Positions 25,601 through 33,378 of a DNA stretch of 64,000 nucleotides are shown one piece after another. The notes beneath the pieces are model-generated. The model worked only from the letters and a program-made list of their open reading frames with translations, was not told the origin of the DNA and made no database searches. The stretch is from Streptosporangium subroseum (lineage in GTDB: Bacteria; Actinomycetota; Actinomycetes; Streptosporangiales; Streptosporangiaceae). Where the stretch lies: positions 30,007 through 94,006 of the forward strand of contig NZ_FZOD01000036.1 in assembly GCF_900188345.1 (NCBI RefSeq), in the 5' to 3' direction. Made by a program: the position numbers and the translations under genes. Positions within the stretch are counted from its first letter, which is position 1. Every line of letters begins with the position of its first letter.

Positions 25601-26371
25601 ATGACTTTCCATGATCTCCATTACGGCGACAGGCCCTTGGTCCTTCCCAACGCCTGGGACGTGCCTTCCGCGCTGGCCTTCCTCGACGCCGGTTTCGAGG
25701 CGATCGGGACGACCAGCTTCGGGGTCGCCGCCGGCCTCGGCCGCCCGGACGGCGGGCGCTCGACGGGGGAGGCGAACCTCTCTCTGGCCCGTCAGCTGTC
25801 GCGGCTTCCGTGTCACGTCAGCGTGGACATCGAAGACGGCTACGCCGACGAACCGGAGCGGGTGGCCGATTACGTCGCCGAGCTCAACGTGGCGGGCATC
25901 AACATCGAGGACAGCTCCGCCGAGAGACTGATCTCACCGGAGGCGCACGCCGCGAAGGTGACGGCGATCAAACGCCGCTGTCCAGACCTGTTCGTCAACG
26001 CCCGGGTCGACACGTACTGGCTTGGCGAGGACGCCACGGTCGGGGCGACGCTCGAACGCGCCGTCCGTTATGTCGAGGCGGGCGCGGACGGGGTTTTTGT
26101 CCCCGGCGCGTCGGAGCCCGCCGTACTGCGCGAGCTGACCGGGAACATCGCGGTTCCGCTGAACGTGCTCGCGATCTCCGCGCTCTCGCTCGGCGAGCTG
26201 GCGGAGCTCGGCGTGCGCCGCGTGAGCACCGGGTCCCTGCCGTACCGTGCGGCGATTCATGCCGCCGCCGAGGTGGCAGGCGCCGTCCGTGACGGCCGGG
26301 CCGTCCCCGCCGCGACGCCGTACCCGGACCTGCAGGCCCGGCTCGTCCGTTACAAGCGGACGGCGGGCTGA
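25601..26371 (+). CDS. Isocitrate lyase/PEP mutase family protein
   Basis: 256 residues from ATG 25601, with AAGGAG upstream. Alpha/beta barrel of the PEP mutase/isocitrate lyase superfamily: LVLPNAWDVPSALAFLDAGFEAIGTTSFG, then VSVDIEDGYAD with acidic Mg2+ ligands, INIEDSS, and FVNARVDTYWLG. Members cleave or form C-C or C-P bonds of 2-oxo acids (for example 2-methylisocitrate or oxaloacetate). The lyase signature cysteine motif KKCGH is absent, so isocitrate lyase activity is unlikely; the substrate is not predictable. Start chosen because upstream sequence is repeat. Confidence 0.88.
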   Translation: MTFHDLHYGDRPLVLPNAWDVPSALAFLDAGFEAIGTTSFGVAAGLGRPDGGRSTGEANLSLARQLSRLPCHVSVDIEDGYADEPERVADYVAELNVAGINIEDSSAERLISPEAHAAKVTAIKRRCPDLFVNARVDTYWLGEDATVGATLERAVRYVEAGADGVFVPGASEPAVLRELTGNIAVPLNVLAISALSLGELAELGVRRVSTGSLPYRAAIHAAAEVAGAVRDGRAVPAATPYPDLQARLVRYKRTAG

Positions 26372-26401
26372 TCCGGCCTGTCAGCTGCCCGTGAATCATC
26401 G

Positions 26402-26453
26402 GCGTTCAGGTAAAAGAGAGTTCAGGTAAAGGAGCCCAAGTAAAGGAAAGAGG
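26402..26453 (+). repeat. Short purine-rich triplicate
   Basis: Three degenerate copies of a 16-17 bp unit (GTTCAGGTAAAAGAGA, GTTCAGGTAAAGGAGCC, CAAGTAAAGGAAAGAG) lie between the PEP-mutase-like and DUF4331 genes. Each resembles a ribosome binding site, but no reading frame follows the first two. Confidence 0.6.
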
Positions 26454-26586
26454 ATGCGCAGCGCGTCAACAGCGCACCAGGAGGCCTGACGCTTGATCTA
26501 ACTTTGGATACCTGACCATCCGATTCAACTAAAGAGTGATGAATGCTGTCATATGAGGCAACTGCGCGAATCCGAGAGGTCGTCTC

Positions 26587-27627
26587 ATGTCGCATCATCT
26601 TGACTGTGAGCAGGCTCGCAGGGACTGTCGGCTCGACATCACTGACAATTACGTCTTTCGCGGCGAGACGGGAACCGTCTTCGTCATGGATGTCAACAGC
26701 TCGCTGGCGGGGCCCGGCGCGCAGCGGGGATTCCATCCCGAGGCGCGATACGAGTTCAAGATTCATACGGACGGCACGGCGGCCGAGGACCTCACCTACC
26801 GGGTGACCTTCGACCCGCCCGACGGGGCGGGTGAGCAGACCTTCACACTTCACGTCCTGACCGGTCCGGACGCACGGGACGACGCGGCGATCGGCGAGCA
26901 CCTCGCCGAGGGGCGGACCAACCACCTGGTCTCAGGCCCGGACGGCCTGCGGATGTGGGCCGGACAGGCTCTCGACCCGTTCTACGTCGACCTGACGCAG
27001 GTCCGCGCGATCAACGCCGCCGTCAAGAACGGTGCCAGGGTCGAACTGCCGGGCTGGGGCCCGAACGCGGCCAAGAACAGTTTTGCCGGCTCGACCGTCC
27101 ACTCGCTCGTGCTGGAGGTCGCCGACCAGGATCCGCGCCTGGGCGCGGACCGGCACATCGGGGTCTGGGTCACCACAAAGCTGGCCACCGACGCGGGCGG
27201 CTGGCGGCAGATCAACCGAGAGGGCCATCCGATGGTCTGGCCGATCTTCCGTCCCGATGACAGTGAGTACGCCGGCGGCGCGAACAAGGTCCATCCCGCC
27301 GACGAGATGAACGGTGAGAGCGAGCACGTCGCGCGGCTCGTCGCGGGGGTCGTCGCCACGAACGGCACCCTGGACGATCCGGCCGCCTATGGCAGGGCCG
27401 TGGCCCAACATCTGTTCCCCGACGTGCTGCCCTACCGGACGGGCACCCCGGCCGGCTTCGGGTTCGCCGGGCACAACGGGCGTACCCTCGCCGACAACGC
27501 ACCCGAGGTGATGTTCTCCCTCGTCCTGAACTCGGCCATAAGCACCGGTCTCACGCCCGAGCAGTTCGCGGACACGCGGAGCGGCCGGTTCCCGTACGTG
27601 GTGGCGAAGCCGGCCACCGCCGGGTGA
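26587..27627 (+). CDS. DUF4331 domain-containing protein
   Basis: 346 residues. The family hallmark DITDNYVF near residue 17 and RMWAGQALDPFYVDLTQ in the middle identify DUF4331, whose members are often secreted or cell-associated and of unknown function. There is no clear signal peptide from this start. The N-terminus MSHHLDCEQARRDCRLDITD matches other actinobacterial cytoplasmic DUF4331 proteins. It stands alone, preceded by an AT-richer 200-bp gap. Possible roles such as ion or metal binding are only conjecture. Confidence 0.85.
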   Translation: MSHHLDCEQARRDCRLDITDNYVFRGETGTVFVMDVNSSLAGPGAQRGFHPEARYEFKIHTDGTAAEDLTYRVTFDPPDGAGEQTFTLHVLTGPDARDDAAIGEHLAEGRTNHLVSGPDGLRMWAGQALDPFYVDLTQVRAINAAVKNGARVELPGWGPNAAKNSFAGSTVHSLVLEVADQDPRLGADRHIGVWVTTKLATDAGGWRQINREGHPMVWPIFRPDDSEYAGGANKVHPADEMNGESEHVARLVAGVVATNGTLDDPAAYGRAVAQHLFPDVLPYRTGTPAGFGFAGHNGRTLADNAPEVMFSLVLNSAISTGLTPEQFADTRSGRFPYVVAKPATAG

Positions 27628-27659
27628 TCCAGCCCGTCGAGGAGGGACAGCTCTTCGAC

Positions 27660-27911
27660 CTACGCATCCGCGTCGCGGGCGACCACCAGATCGCGGGCGT
27701 ATTCGATGTCGGTGGCGGTGTAGCTGGGGATACTCCGGTCTAGGTGGCTGAGAAGACCCATGAGGGCCTGCTTCTGCGCCAGGTGCCGCACGGGGACCTG
27801 ATCAAGATCCACGCTCATGAGCCAGTCGAACAGGACCACCGCGTCGGCGGTCCATAGATTCAGCACAGTCCTGTCCGTGGCGGCCATTCTCAGGCCGGGC
27901 ATTCCGCTCAT
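27660..27911 (-). CDS. Small hypothetical protein
   Basis: 83 residues, not recognised. The composition looks coding (few rare codons, amphipathic stretches such as TVLNLWTADAVVLFDWLMSVDLDQVPVRHLAQKQALMGLLSHLDR). Internal ATG at 27902 is an alternative start; there is no strong ribosome binding site at either. It converges on the DUF4331 gene. Helical throughout by composition; could be a small adaptor or an immunity-type protein. Confidence 0.5.
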   Translation of the reverse strand: MSGMPGLRMAATDRTVLNLWTADAVVLFDWLMSVDLDQVPVRHLAQKQALMGLLSHLDRSIPSYTATDIEYARDLVVARDADA

Positions 27912-28036
27912 GCGAGCAACTTACTGTGGGACATAGGCGGAGTGATCCGCTTTGTCGACTCCAAGATGCCGGCCGTCGAGAAGCAGGTCCTCCACGGCCG
28001 GATGGGACATCGAGGAGGGCGCGCTCGCCGGGCGGC

Positions 28037-28348
28037 TCACTGGCTGAGCGCGTCCCACAGGGTGCCGAACTCCTCGGCGGTCAGGGAGTTCAGGCCGAAG
28101 TCGTCCGGGTAGATCGGGCCCTCGGCCAGGAACCCGTGCTCGTCCTCGAGGTGGCTCCACGAATACCGGCGGGCGAGACCGTCCGAGCCCAACTCGGCGT
28201 GCCGGACGGGCCAGTATTCCCCGCCGTCGTCGATGACGGTCTCGAACAGCCACACGTGGCCGTCGTCGTCCACCCCGTGCCAGTACAGGTGAGGCCTGTC
28301 ACTCTCATCCAGCATCCGAATCGCGTCTCTGCGACGGTCCTGCAGCAT
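28037..28348 (-). CDS. Small acidic hypothetical protein
   Basis: 103 residues, not recognised. Acidic and aromatic-rich (YWHGVDDDGHVWLFETVIDDGGEYWPVRHAELG, FLAEGPIYPDDFGLNSLTAEEFGTLWDAL). The pattern is like SMI1/KNR4-type or other immunity-like small proteins, but no signature is certain. It is separated from the previous small gene by about 125 bp that carry an unassigned fragment (AVEDLLLDGRHLGVDKADHS on the minus strand). Confidence 0.6.
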   Translation of the reverse strand: MLQDRRRDAIRMLDESDRPHLYWHGVDDDGHVWLFETVIDDGGEYWPVRHAELGSDGLARRYSWSHLEDEHGFLAEGPIYPDDFGLNSLTAEEFGTLWDALSQ

Positions 28349-28646
28349 CGTGGCTCCCCAATATCAACGAGAAGGCACCAGAGTGCCGTACGCGGTGGCG
28401 GCGGTCTTCCCCGGAACGAGGTTTCGGGGGGTCGGGGGCCCGGCCGAGGGCCTGCCTGTGGGGGCCTGTCCGAGAGCTCGTCCGAGGGCCTGTCAGGCCG
28501 CCGTCCGGGGGGCTGATCGTCGGCTTGGCCCGGGGTCTTCCCGCGGCGGACGTGTGGCGATCCGAATGGTCCTCGATTGATTTCGCATCGCACTCCTGAG
28601 CCGTGTATGGTTACACCTGTCCGCAAGGCGAAAGCAACGCGGACAG

Positions 28647-28719
28647 GCCCCCTTAGCTCAGTCGGCAGAGCGTCTCCATGGTAAGGAGAAGGTCTACGGT
28701 TCGATTCCGTAAGGGGGCT
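28647..28719 (+). tRNA. tRNA-Thr (GGT)
   Basis: 73-nt cloverleaf: acceptor GCCCCCT pairs with AGGGGGC, D-arm with TTAGCTCAGT, anticodon stem CTCC/GGAG around ATGGTAA (anticodon GGT), and the T-arm GGTTCGATTCC. The 3' CCA is not encoded. First gene of a conserved tRNA-Thr, tRNA-Met, rpmG order of actinobacteria. Confidence 0.95.
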
Positions 28720-28721
28720 CA

Positions 28722-28762
28722 AAGCCTAAAGGCCCTGACCATATGGTTGGGGCCTTCGGCTT
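28722..28762 (+). terminator. Hairpin after tRNA-Thr
   Basis: AAGCCTAAAGGCC and GGGGCCTTCGGCTT form a long imperfect stem around a loop containing CTGACCATATGGTT. It probably processes or terminates the tRNA-Thr transcript before the tRNA-Met gene. Confidence 0.6.
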
Positions 28763-28923
28763 GGATAGGCCCAAGTGGTCATCCAGAAAATGCTCGAGGT
28801 TCCCGGTGAATGATTGGGCATACTGGGTAAAACTCAGAAGCGATGGCCCTGACCTGCACAAGTACGCAGGCACTCAACGGGTCGGGTATCCTTGCGGGGT
28901 CGGTCGATTTCGTCGGCCCCAAA

Positions 28924-28997
28924 GGCGGAGTAGCTCAGCCAGGCAGAGCAAACGGCTCATAATCGTTGTGTCGCCGGTTCAAGTCCGGCCTCCGCTA
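28924..28997 (+). tRNA. tRNA-Met (CAT)
   Basis: 74-nt cloverleaf: GGCGGAG acceptor with CTCCGCT (a terminal G-T pair), D-arm AGCTCAGCCAGGCAGAGCA, anticodon loop CTCATAA (CAT), T-loop GGTTCAAGTCC. The paired first base makes it an elongator-type tRNA rather than initiator; a lysidine-modified Ile tRNA is a remote alternative. It lies directly upstream of rpmG, as in many actinobacteria. Confidence 0.93.
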
Positions 28998-29074
28998 CTA
29001 CCCTCCCGGGTTCCCCTCACAAGGGACTCCGGCGTGGGTTGTCCACTGTCCCGAACGTAGAAAGGCACTCCCAA

Positions 29075-29239
29075 GTGGCTGCCACCGACGTTAGGCCCAA
29101 GATCACGCTGGCCTGCCAGGAGTGCAAGCACCGCAACTACATCACGCGGAAGAACCGGCGCAACGACCCGGATCGGCTTGAGCTGAAGAAGTACTGCCCT
29201 AACTGCAAGACGCACCAGGCGCACCGCGAGACCCGCTAA
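29075..29239 (+). CDS. rpmG: 50S ribosomal protein L33
   Basis: 54 residues from GTG 29075 with AAAGG upstream; the longer in-frame ATG is rejected because L33 begins VAATDVRPKITLACQECKHR. It has the zinc-ribbon cysteine pairs CQEC and CPNC, so it is the zinc-containing (C+) form. It lies immediately after tRNA-Met, the typical actinobacterial order upstream of the HadA/HadB genes. Confidence 0.96.
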   Translation: MAATDVRPKITLACQECKHRNYITRKNRRNDPDRLELKKYCPNCKTHQAHRETR

Positions 29240-29306
29240 GTCTCTGCGAAGCCTCCCGCGTCTCCGTGGGAGATGGGTTCTTCAGTAACACTCGCATACT
29301 CAACGT

Positions 29307-29337
29307 AGACCGGCGTTCTCCTCGAGGGCGCCGGTTT
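29307..29337 (+). terminator. Terminator after rpmG
   Basis: GACCGGCG and CGCCGGTT form a stem around a 13-base loop, followed by TGTCG. A second possible stem, CTCCCGCGTCTCCGTGGGAG, lies at about 29251. Separates rpmG from the dehydratase genes. Confidence 0.55.
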
Positions 29338-29498
29338 GTCGTATCCGCACAGCATTCCCCTCCGAGCGTTGACCATGGTGGACAGCAGGCGCTCGAGTGG
29401 CCCGGGTTACGGTTTCCTGGTGGCACTCCGGGAGTGTGACCCCGAATATCATTCTGTTACTGTCGGCCTCACCAGCTCGGTATCCGCAAAGGAGCACG

Positions 29499-29945
29499 AT
29501 GGCTCTGAATCGTGATTTTGTCGGGCGGGCGTCCGCGCCTTCCTCGCCCTACGAGGTCAGTCGCGTGAAGATCAAAGAGTTCGCGACGGCGATCGGCGAC
29601 AACAACCCGATCTACCGGGACAGGGAGGCCGCCCAGGCCGCCGGTCACCCGGATGTGATCGCGCCGCCCACCTTCCCCATCGCCATCGGCCAGGACGCCG
29701 GAGCACTTCTGGCCGATCCCGACCTCGGCCTCAACTTCGCCATGGTGGTCCACGGCGAGCAGCGCTTCGAGTACCGGCGGCCCATCCACGCCGGTGACGT
29801 GCTGGTCGGCGTCACGACCGTGACCGACATCCGCAGCGTCGGCCGCAACGAGTTCATCACCGTGAAGAGCGAAGTGTCGACCGTCGAGGGCGAGCTCGTC
29901 TGCACGGCCTACAACACCATCGTCGAGCGTGGAGGGGCGGGCTGA
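29499..29945 (+). CDS. HadA-like FAS1/MaoC dehydratase subunit
   Basis: 148 residues from ATG 29499, with AAAGGAG upstream. N-terminal half of the MaoC-like hot-dog dehydratase (FAS1-like dehydratase domain), as in the HadA subunit of the mycobacterial (3R)-hydroxyacyl-ACP dehydratase: FVGRASAPSSPYEVSRVKIKEFATAIGDNNPIY, PPTFPIAIGQDAGALL and QRFEYRRPIHAGD. HadA lacks the catalytic hydratase motif and pairs with HadB, encoded 1 bp downstream. Function is the dehydration step of type II fatty acid elongation; in an actinomycete without mycolates it may serve other long-chain lipids. Confidence 0.9.
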   Translation: MALNRDFVGRASAPSSPYEVSRVKIKEFATAIGDNNPIYRDREAAQAAGHPDVIAPPTFPIAIGQDAGALLADPDLGLNFAMVVHGEQRFEYRRPIHAGDVLVGVTTVTDIRSVGRNEFITVKSEVSTVEGELVCTAYNTIVERGGAG

Positions 29946-29946
29946 C

Positions 29947-30375
29947 ATGGCCGCGACAGTCAGATACGACGAGGTCGAGACCGGCCAGCAGATCCCGGCC
30001 GCCGAATACCCGGTACGCCGGGCCAACCTGGTGATGTACGCCGGGGCCTCCGGCGACTTCAACCCCATCCACTGGAACGAGCGCTTCGCCAAGACCGTCG
30101 GCCTGCCCGACGTCATCGCGCACGGCATGTTCACCATGGCCCAGGGCGGCCGGTTCGTCACCGACTGGGCCGGCGATCCCGGCGCGGTCATCGACTACGG
30201 CGTCCGGTTCTCCTCCATGGTGGTCGTCCCGGACGACGACCAGGGCACCGTCATCACCGTGAGCGGGGTCATCGAGGAGAAGCTCGAGGACAAGCGCGTG
30301 GTGGTCGCGCTGACCGCCAAGGCCAACGACTCCCGGGTGCTCTCCAAGGCCCGCGCGGTGGTCCAGCTGTCGTAG
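29947..30375 (+). CDS. HadB-like MaoC dehydratase catalytic subunit
   Basis: 142 residues from ATG 29947, whose GGAGGGG site lies over the end of the preceding gene. The MaoC hydratase motif YAGASGDFNPIHWNERFAKTVGLPDVIAHGMF carries the catalytic Asp and His. It is the catalytic partner of the HadA-like protein in the heterodimeric hydroxyacyl-thioester dehydratase. Gene order rpmG, hadA, hadB, murB matches that of actinobacteria. Confidence 0.92.
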   Translation: MAATVRYDEVETGQQIPAAEYPVRRANLVMYAGASGDFNPIHWNERFAKTVGLPDVIAHGMFTMAQGGRFVTDWAGDPGAVIDYGVRFSSMVVVPDDDQGTVITVSGVIEEKLEDKRVVVALTAKANDSRVLSKARAVVQLS

Positions 30376-30407
30376 AACGGCGCTCCGGCGGTCGTGGGCA
30401 CGGCTCG

Positions 30408-30438
30408 CGGACCGGAGACCGAATCATCTCCCGGTCCG
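30408..30438 (+). terminator. Hairpin after dehydratase genes
   Basis: CGGACCGGAGA and TCTCCCGGTCCG form an 11-bp stem with one bulge around CCGAATCA, 33 bp after the HadB-like stop codon. No long T-run follows. Confidence 0.55.
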
Positions 30439-30454
30439 TGGGTAGCGTCCGTAC

Positions 30455-31819
30455 ATGAACGAAGCACCATCTCACGTGACCGACCTCGCGGAGCAGTGGG
30501 CCGAGGCGCGAGCCGAGCGTGACCACGCCACGGCCGACGCGCTCCGCGGCGAGATCGAAGCCGAGGGCTGGCTCGTCCACGACACGGCGAACGGATTCGA
30601 GCTCACCCCCCGGCCGCCCTTCGAGGTGTGGCCCACGGTGGGTTCCGTGCCCGAGAAGGGCGGCGGGGCGAACGGGCGGGCCGCCTCGGCGGGCCCGGAG
30701 ACGACGAACCCCTCGGAGACGGCGGACCGTTCGGGGGTGGCCGACCGCTCGACAGCGGCGGACCCCTCGGGGGCGACCGACCACTCGGAGACGACGGATC
30801 GCTCGGAGACGACGGATCGCTCGGAGGCGACAGACCGTTCGAAGGTGGCGGACCGCGATACCTCCGCCGACCCCGATCGGGTCGCCGAGGCCGCGGACCC
30901 GGGCAACAGACCCGAGCGACTCGGCGACCAGGAGGCCGGCCGGGTCGCCGAGACCCAGGCCGCGCCCGCGCAGAAGCCTGAGGGCTCGGAGCTGGTCGGC
31001 CGGTCGGATGAGCCCGTCGGCCATCCCGAGCGGATGGTCTCCTCCCAGCTGCTGTGGGACGCGAGCCTGTCGGTGTCCCGGCTCGACGAGTCGATCACTC
31101 CCCCGGTCGGGGCCGCGGAGGCGGAGGTCGCGCCACCGACCGTGACGGTCGGGCTCGTGGTCGACGGCTGGCCGGACGATCTCCGTGAGTGCGTGCGCGC
31201 CCTGGTCGCCCGGACCGAGGTCAAGATCCTCGCCCTGGATCTGGGAGACGTGGACGGCGCGGGGGCGGTTCTGAACGAGCTGGTCAAGGAGTTTCCCCGC
31301 CGGGTGGAGGCCTGGCACGTGGCCGAGACGCCGCACTGGCGGGGAGGCACGGCAGGGTGGGGCGAGAGCCGTACGAAGCTGCTGAAACTCGATACGGCGG
31401 ACGTGCATGTCGTGATGGAGACCTCCACGATCCTGGACGGCGACGCGATCACCCCACTGGTCGAGGAGCTGAAGGACGACGTGACCGGGGCGGGCTGGAA
31501 GGGCGTGAACCCCCGCGAGGACGGGCACGAATGGGTGGACGCGGAGCCCGGGGAGGTCCGCGGACTGCTCGGCCACCTGTTCGCGGTCAGGCGTGACGCC
31601 GCGCTCACCGCGGGAGGATTCCCCGCCGACGCCCGCTACTACCGCAACGCCGACCTGGAGTTCTCCCTCACACTCCCCGGCACCCTCGTCGCCCTCGGCA
31701 AGGATCTCCCGGTCCACCAGGAACGGCACCGCGGCTATCACGACGTCGATCCCGCCTACCGGGACAGGGAGTCCCGCCGGACCTACGACCGCGTGCTGGG
31801 GCTGCTCCGCGGCCAATAA
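30455..31819 (+). CDS. Glycosyltransferase-like protein with CysS-type N-terminus
   Basis: 454 residues. Residues 8-55 (LAEQWAEARAERDHATADALRGEIEAEGWLVHDTANGFELTPR) match the C-terminal helix-hairpin of cysteinyl-tRNA synthetase and related DALR-type modules. Residues about 75-145 are a low-complexity linker of TDRSE-type pentapeptides. Residues 220-450 resemble a GT-A-type glycosyltransferase fold (VTVGLVVDGWPDDLRECVRALVART, DVHVVMETSTILDGDAITPLVEEL, HLFAVRRDAALTAGGF), but the DXD motif is not obvious, so activity is uncertain. It lies between dehydratase genes and murB. Confidence 0.75.
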   Translation: MNEAPSHVTDLAEQWAEARAERDHATADALRGEIEAEGWLVHDTANGFELTPRPPFEVWPTVGSVPEKGGGANGRAASAGPETTNPSETADRSGVADRSTAADPSGATDHSETTDRSETTDRSEATDRSKVADRDTSADPDRVAEAADPGNRPERLGDQEAGRVAETQAAPAQKPEGSELVGRSDEPVGHPERMVSSQLLWDASLSVSRLDESITPPVGAAEAEVAPPTVTVGLVVDGWPDDLRECVRALVARTEVKILALDLGDVDGAGAVLNELVKEFPRRVEAWHVAETPHWRGGTAGWGESRTKLLKLDTADVHVVMETSTILDGDAITPLVEELKDDVTGAGWKGVNPREDGHEWVDAEPGEVRGLLGHLFAVRRDAALTAGGFPADARYYRNADLEFSLTLPGTLVALGKDLPVHQERHRGYHDVDPAYRDRESRRTYDRVLGLLRGQ

Positions 31820-31855
31820 GCTGGTCGCGGGTTTGGGCGGGATGTGGGGAAGCGC

Positions 31856-32893
31856 ATGACTGAGCGGTTGGCGGGGGTACGGCTGGCGCCGTACACGACG
31901 TTGGGGCTGGGCGGACCGGCCAGGGCGTTCGTGACGGCCGGATCGGCCGAGGAGATCGTCGAGCTGGTGGCCGAGGCGGATCGGGCGGGCGAGCCTGTGC
32001 TCGTGCTCGGCGGCGGCAGCAACCTGGTCGTCTCCGACGACGGTTTCGACGGGCTGGTCGTGAGTGTCGCCTCGCGGGGCATCGAGATCGACGGCGACCG
32101 GGTCACCGTGCAGGCGGGGGAGGGCTGGGACGAGCTGGTCGCCCTGGCGGTGGCGGAGGGCCGGCCGGGGATCGAGTGCCTGTCCGGCGTCCCGGGGCTG
32201 GTCGGGTCCACGCCGATCCAGAACGTCGGGGCCTACGGGCAGGACGTGTCGCAGACGCTCGCCGGGGTCAGGGTCTACGACCGCCGGACCGGCGAGCTGG
32301 GCGACCTGAGCGCGCGGGAGTGCGGGCTCGCCTACCGGCACAGCGTGTTCAAGGAGGATCCCGGGCGATACGTCGTGCTGGCGGTCACCTACGAGCTGCC
32401 CGAGGGCAAGCTCTCCGGTCCGGTCGCGTACAAGGAGTTGGCGGCCCGGCTCGGCGTGGCCCTGGGGGAGCGGGCGCCGCTGGGGGAGGTCCGCGCGGCG
32501 GTGCTGGAGCTGCGCAGGGGCAAGGGAATGGTGCTCGACGCCGACGACCCGGACTCCAGGAGCGCGGGTTCGTTCTTCACCAACCCCCTCCTTGCCGGGC
32601 CGGAGGCGGCCGAGCTGGAGCTACGGGCTCCGGGGTTCCCCCGCTGGGACATGCCGGACGGTTCCGTCAAGGTTCCGGCGGCCTGGTTGATCGAGAACGC
32701 GGGGTTCCCGAAGGGCTACCGGCGGGGCCCGGCCCGCATCTCCACCAAGCACACCCTTGCCATGACAAATCCGGAACTGGCGGCAACGACCACCGACCTT
32801 CTCGACCTGGCCCGCGAGGTCCGCGACGGCGTGTGGGAGAAGTTCGGTGTCACCCTCGTCAACGAACCCGTGCTGGTCGGCACCCGCCTCTGA
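31856..32893 (+). CDS. murB: UDP-N-acetylmuramate dehydrogenase
   Basis: 345 residues from ATG 31856, preferred to GTG 31844 because GGGGAAG lies just upstream. MurB reduces UDP-N-acetylglucosamine enolpyruvate to UDP-MurNAc with NADPH and FAD for peptidoglycan synthesis. The FAD-binding part reads LVLGGGSNLVVSDDGFDGLVV and CLSGVPGLVGSTPIQNVGAYGQDV; the substrate domain has AGSFFTNPLL with the catalytic Ser, and GYRRGPARISTKHTLAM. The stop codon region is copied four times downstream. Confidence 0.95.
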   Translation: MTERLAGVRLAPYTTLGLGGPARAFVTAGSAEEIVELVAEADRAGEPVLVLGGGSNLVVSDDGFDGLVVSVASRGIEIDGDRVTVQAGEGWDELVALAVAEGRPGIECLSGVPGLVGSTPIQNVGAYGQDVSQTLAGVRVYDRRTGELGDLSARECGLAYRHSVFKEDPGRYVVLAVTYELPEGKLSGPVAYKELAARLGVALGERAPLGEVRAAVLELRRGKGMVLDADDPDSRSAGSFFTNPLLAGPEAAELELRAPGFPRWDMPDGSVKVPAAWLIENAGFPKGYRRGPARISTKHTLAMTNPELAATTTDLLDLAREVRDGVWEKFGVTLVNEPVLVGTRL

Positions 32894-33133
32894 GACCCTC
32901 AGCCCGGCGGTGATCCACGAAGGTGAGGGGCGGTCGGCATCCGTCCCTGAAACCCTCGGCGCGGCCGTGATCCGTTGAGGAGAGGTCCCCGCACCGCTGG
33001 TCGGCGTCCGCCTCCACAGCCCCCTGTCCGTGCGGTGATCCGTGAAGGTGAGGTCCCCGCACGGACGGTCGGAACCCGCCTCTGAGGCCCCCGCTCAGCC
33101 GTGATCCGCGGAGGTGAGATCCCCGCCGCGGGA
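32873..33133 (+). repeat. Tandem repeat from murB 3' end, four copies
   Basis: Four imperfect copies containing GGTCGGC(A/G)(C/T)CCG..., CTCTGAGACCC-like and GTGATCC(G)..GAAGGTGAGG segments; the GTGATCC marker occurs at 32910, 32967, 33035 and 33101 (spacing 57, 68, 66). The first unit includes the last codons and stop of murB, so the repeats copy the end of the gene. They precede the manganese riboswitch. Confidence 0.8.
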
Positions 33134-33171
33134 ATCGGCGCGGCAATCGGGCTGTTAAGGTCTCATGGAAA

Positions 33172-33284
33172 CACCCGAAGGGGAGTAGTCCCAATCGCGT
33201 GATCGACATGCTGGCGCCTCAGGGCGCCCGGTCACGCGGGCCTCGGATTCTGTTCGAATCCCAGGCGGACGAGACCTTCGGCCT
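33172..33284 (+). ncRNA. yybP-ykoY manganese riboswitch
   Basis: About 110 nt with the hallmarks of the yybP-ykoY Mn2+ aptamer. The outer stem CCGAAGG (33175-33181) pairs with CCTTCGG (33275-33281). The 5' consensus GGGGAGTAG follows immediately, the 3' consensus GAGACC precedes the closing strand, and two internal stem-loops lie between, including CGGTCACGCGGG. It precedes a TMEM165/GDT1-family gene, a known partner of this riboswitch. Mn2+ binding should increase expression of the transporter. Confidence 0.88.
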
Positions 33285-33378
33285 GGCAGGCATACACCAA
33301 TGCTGCCGGGCCGAAGCCGTGCCCGACTCCCCGGGTGCCTCCCTTTCGGCCCGGCCGCGTGCGCGGAAGGGCATCTCG

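Noticed and set aside
27921..28253. Minus-strand frame ending AVEDLLLDGRHLGVDKADHS as a gene
   Set aside because: Overlaps the better supported 28037-28348 gene in another frame; only a short fragment looks protein-like.
33172..33284. tRNA-Trp expected after murB in actinobacteria
   Set aside because: The sequence does not fold as a tRNA; it matches the yybP-ykoY aptamer consensus. No secE or nusG follows.
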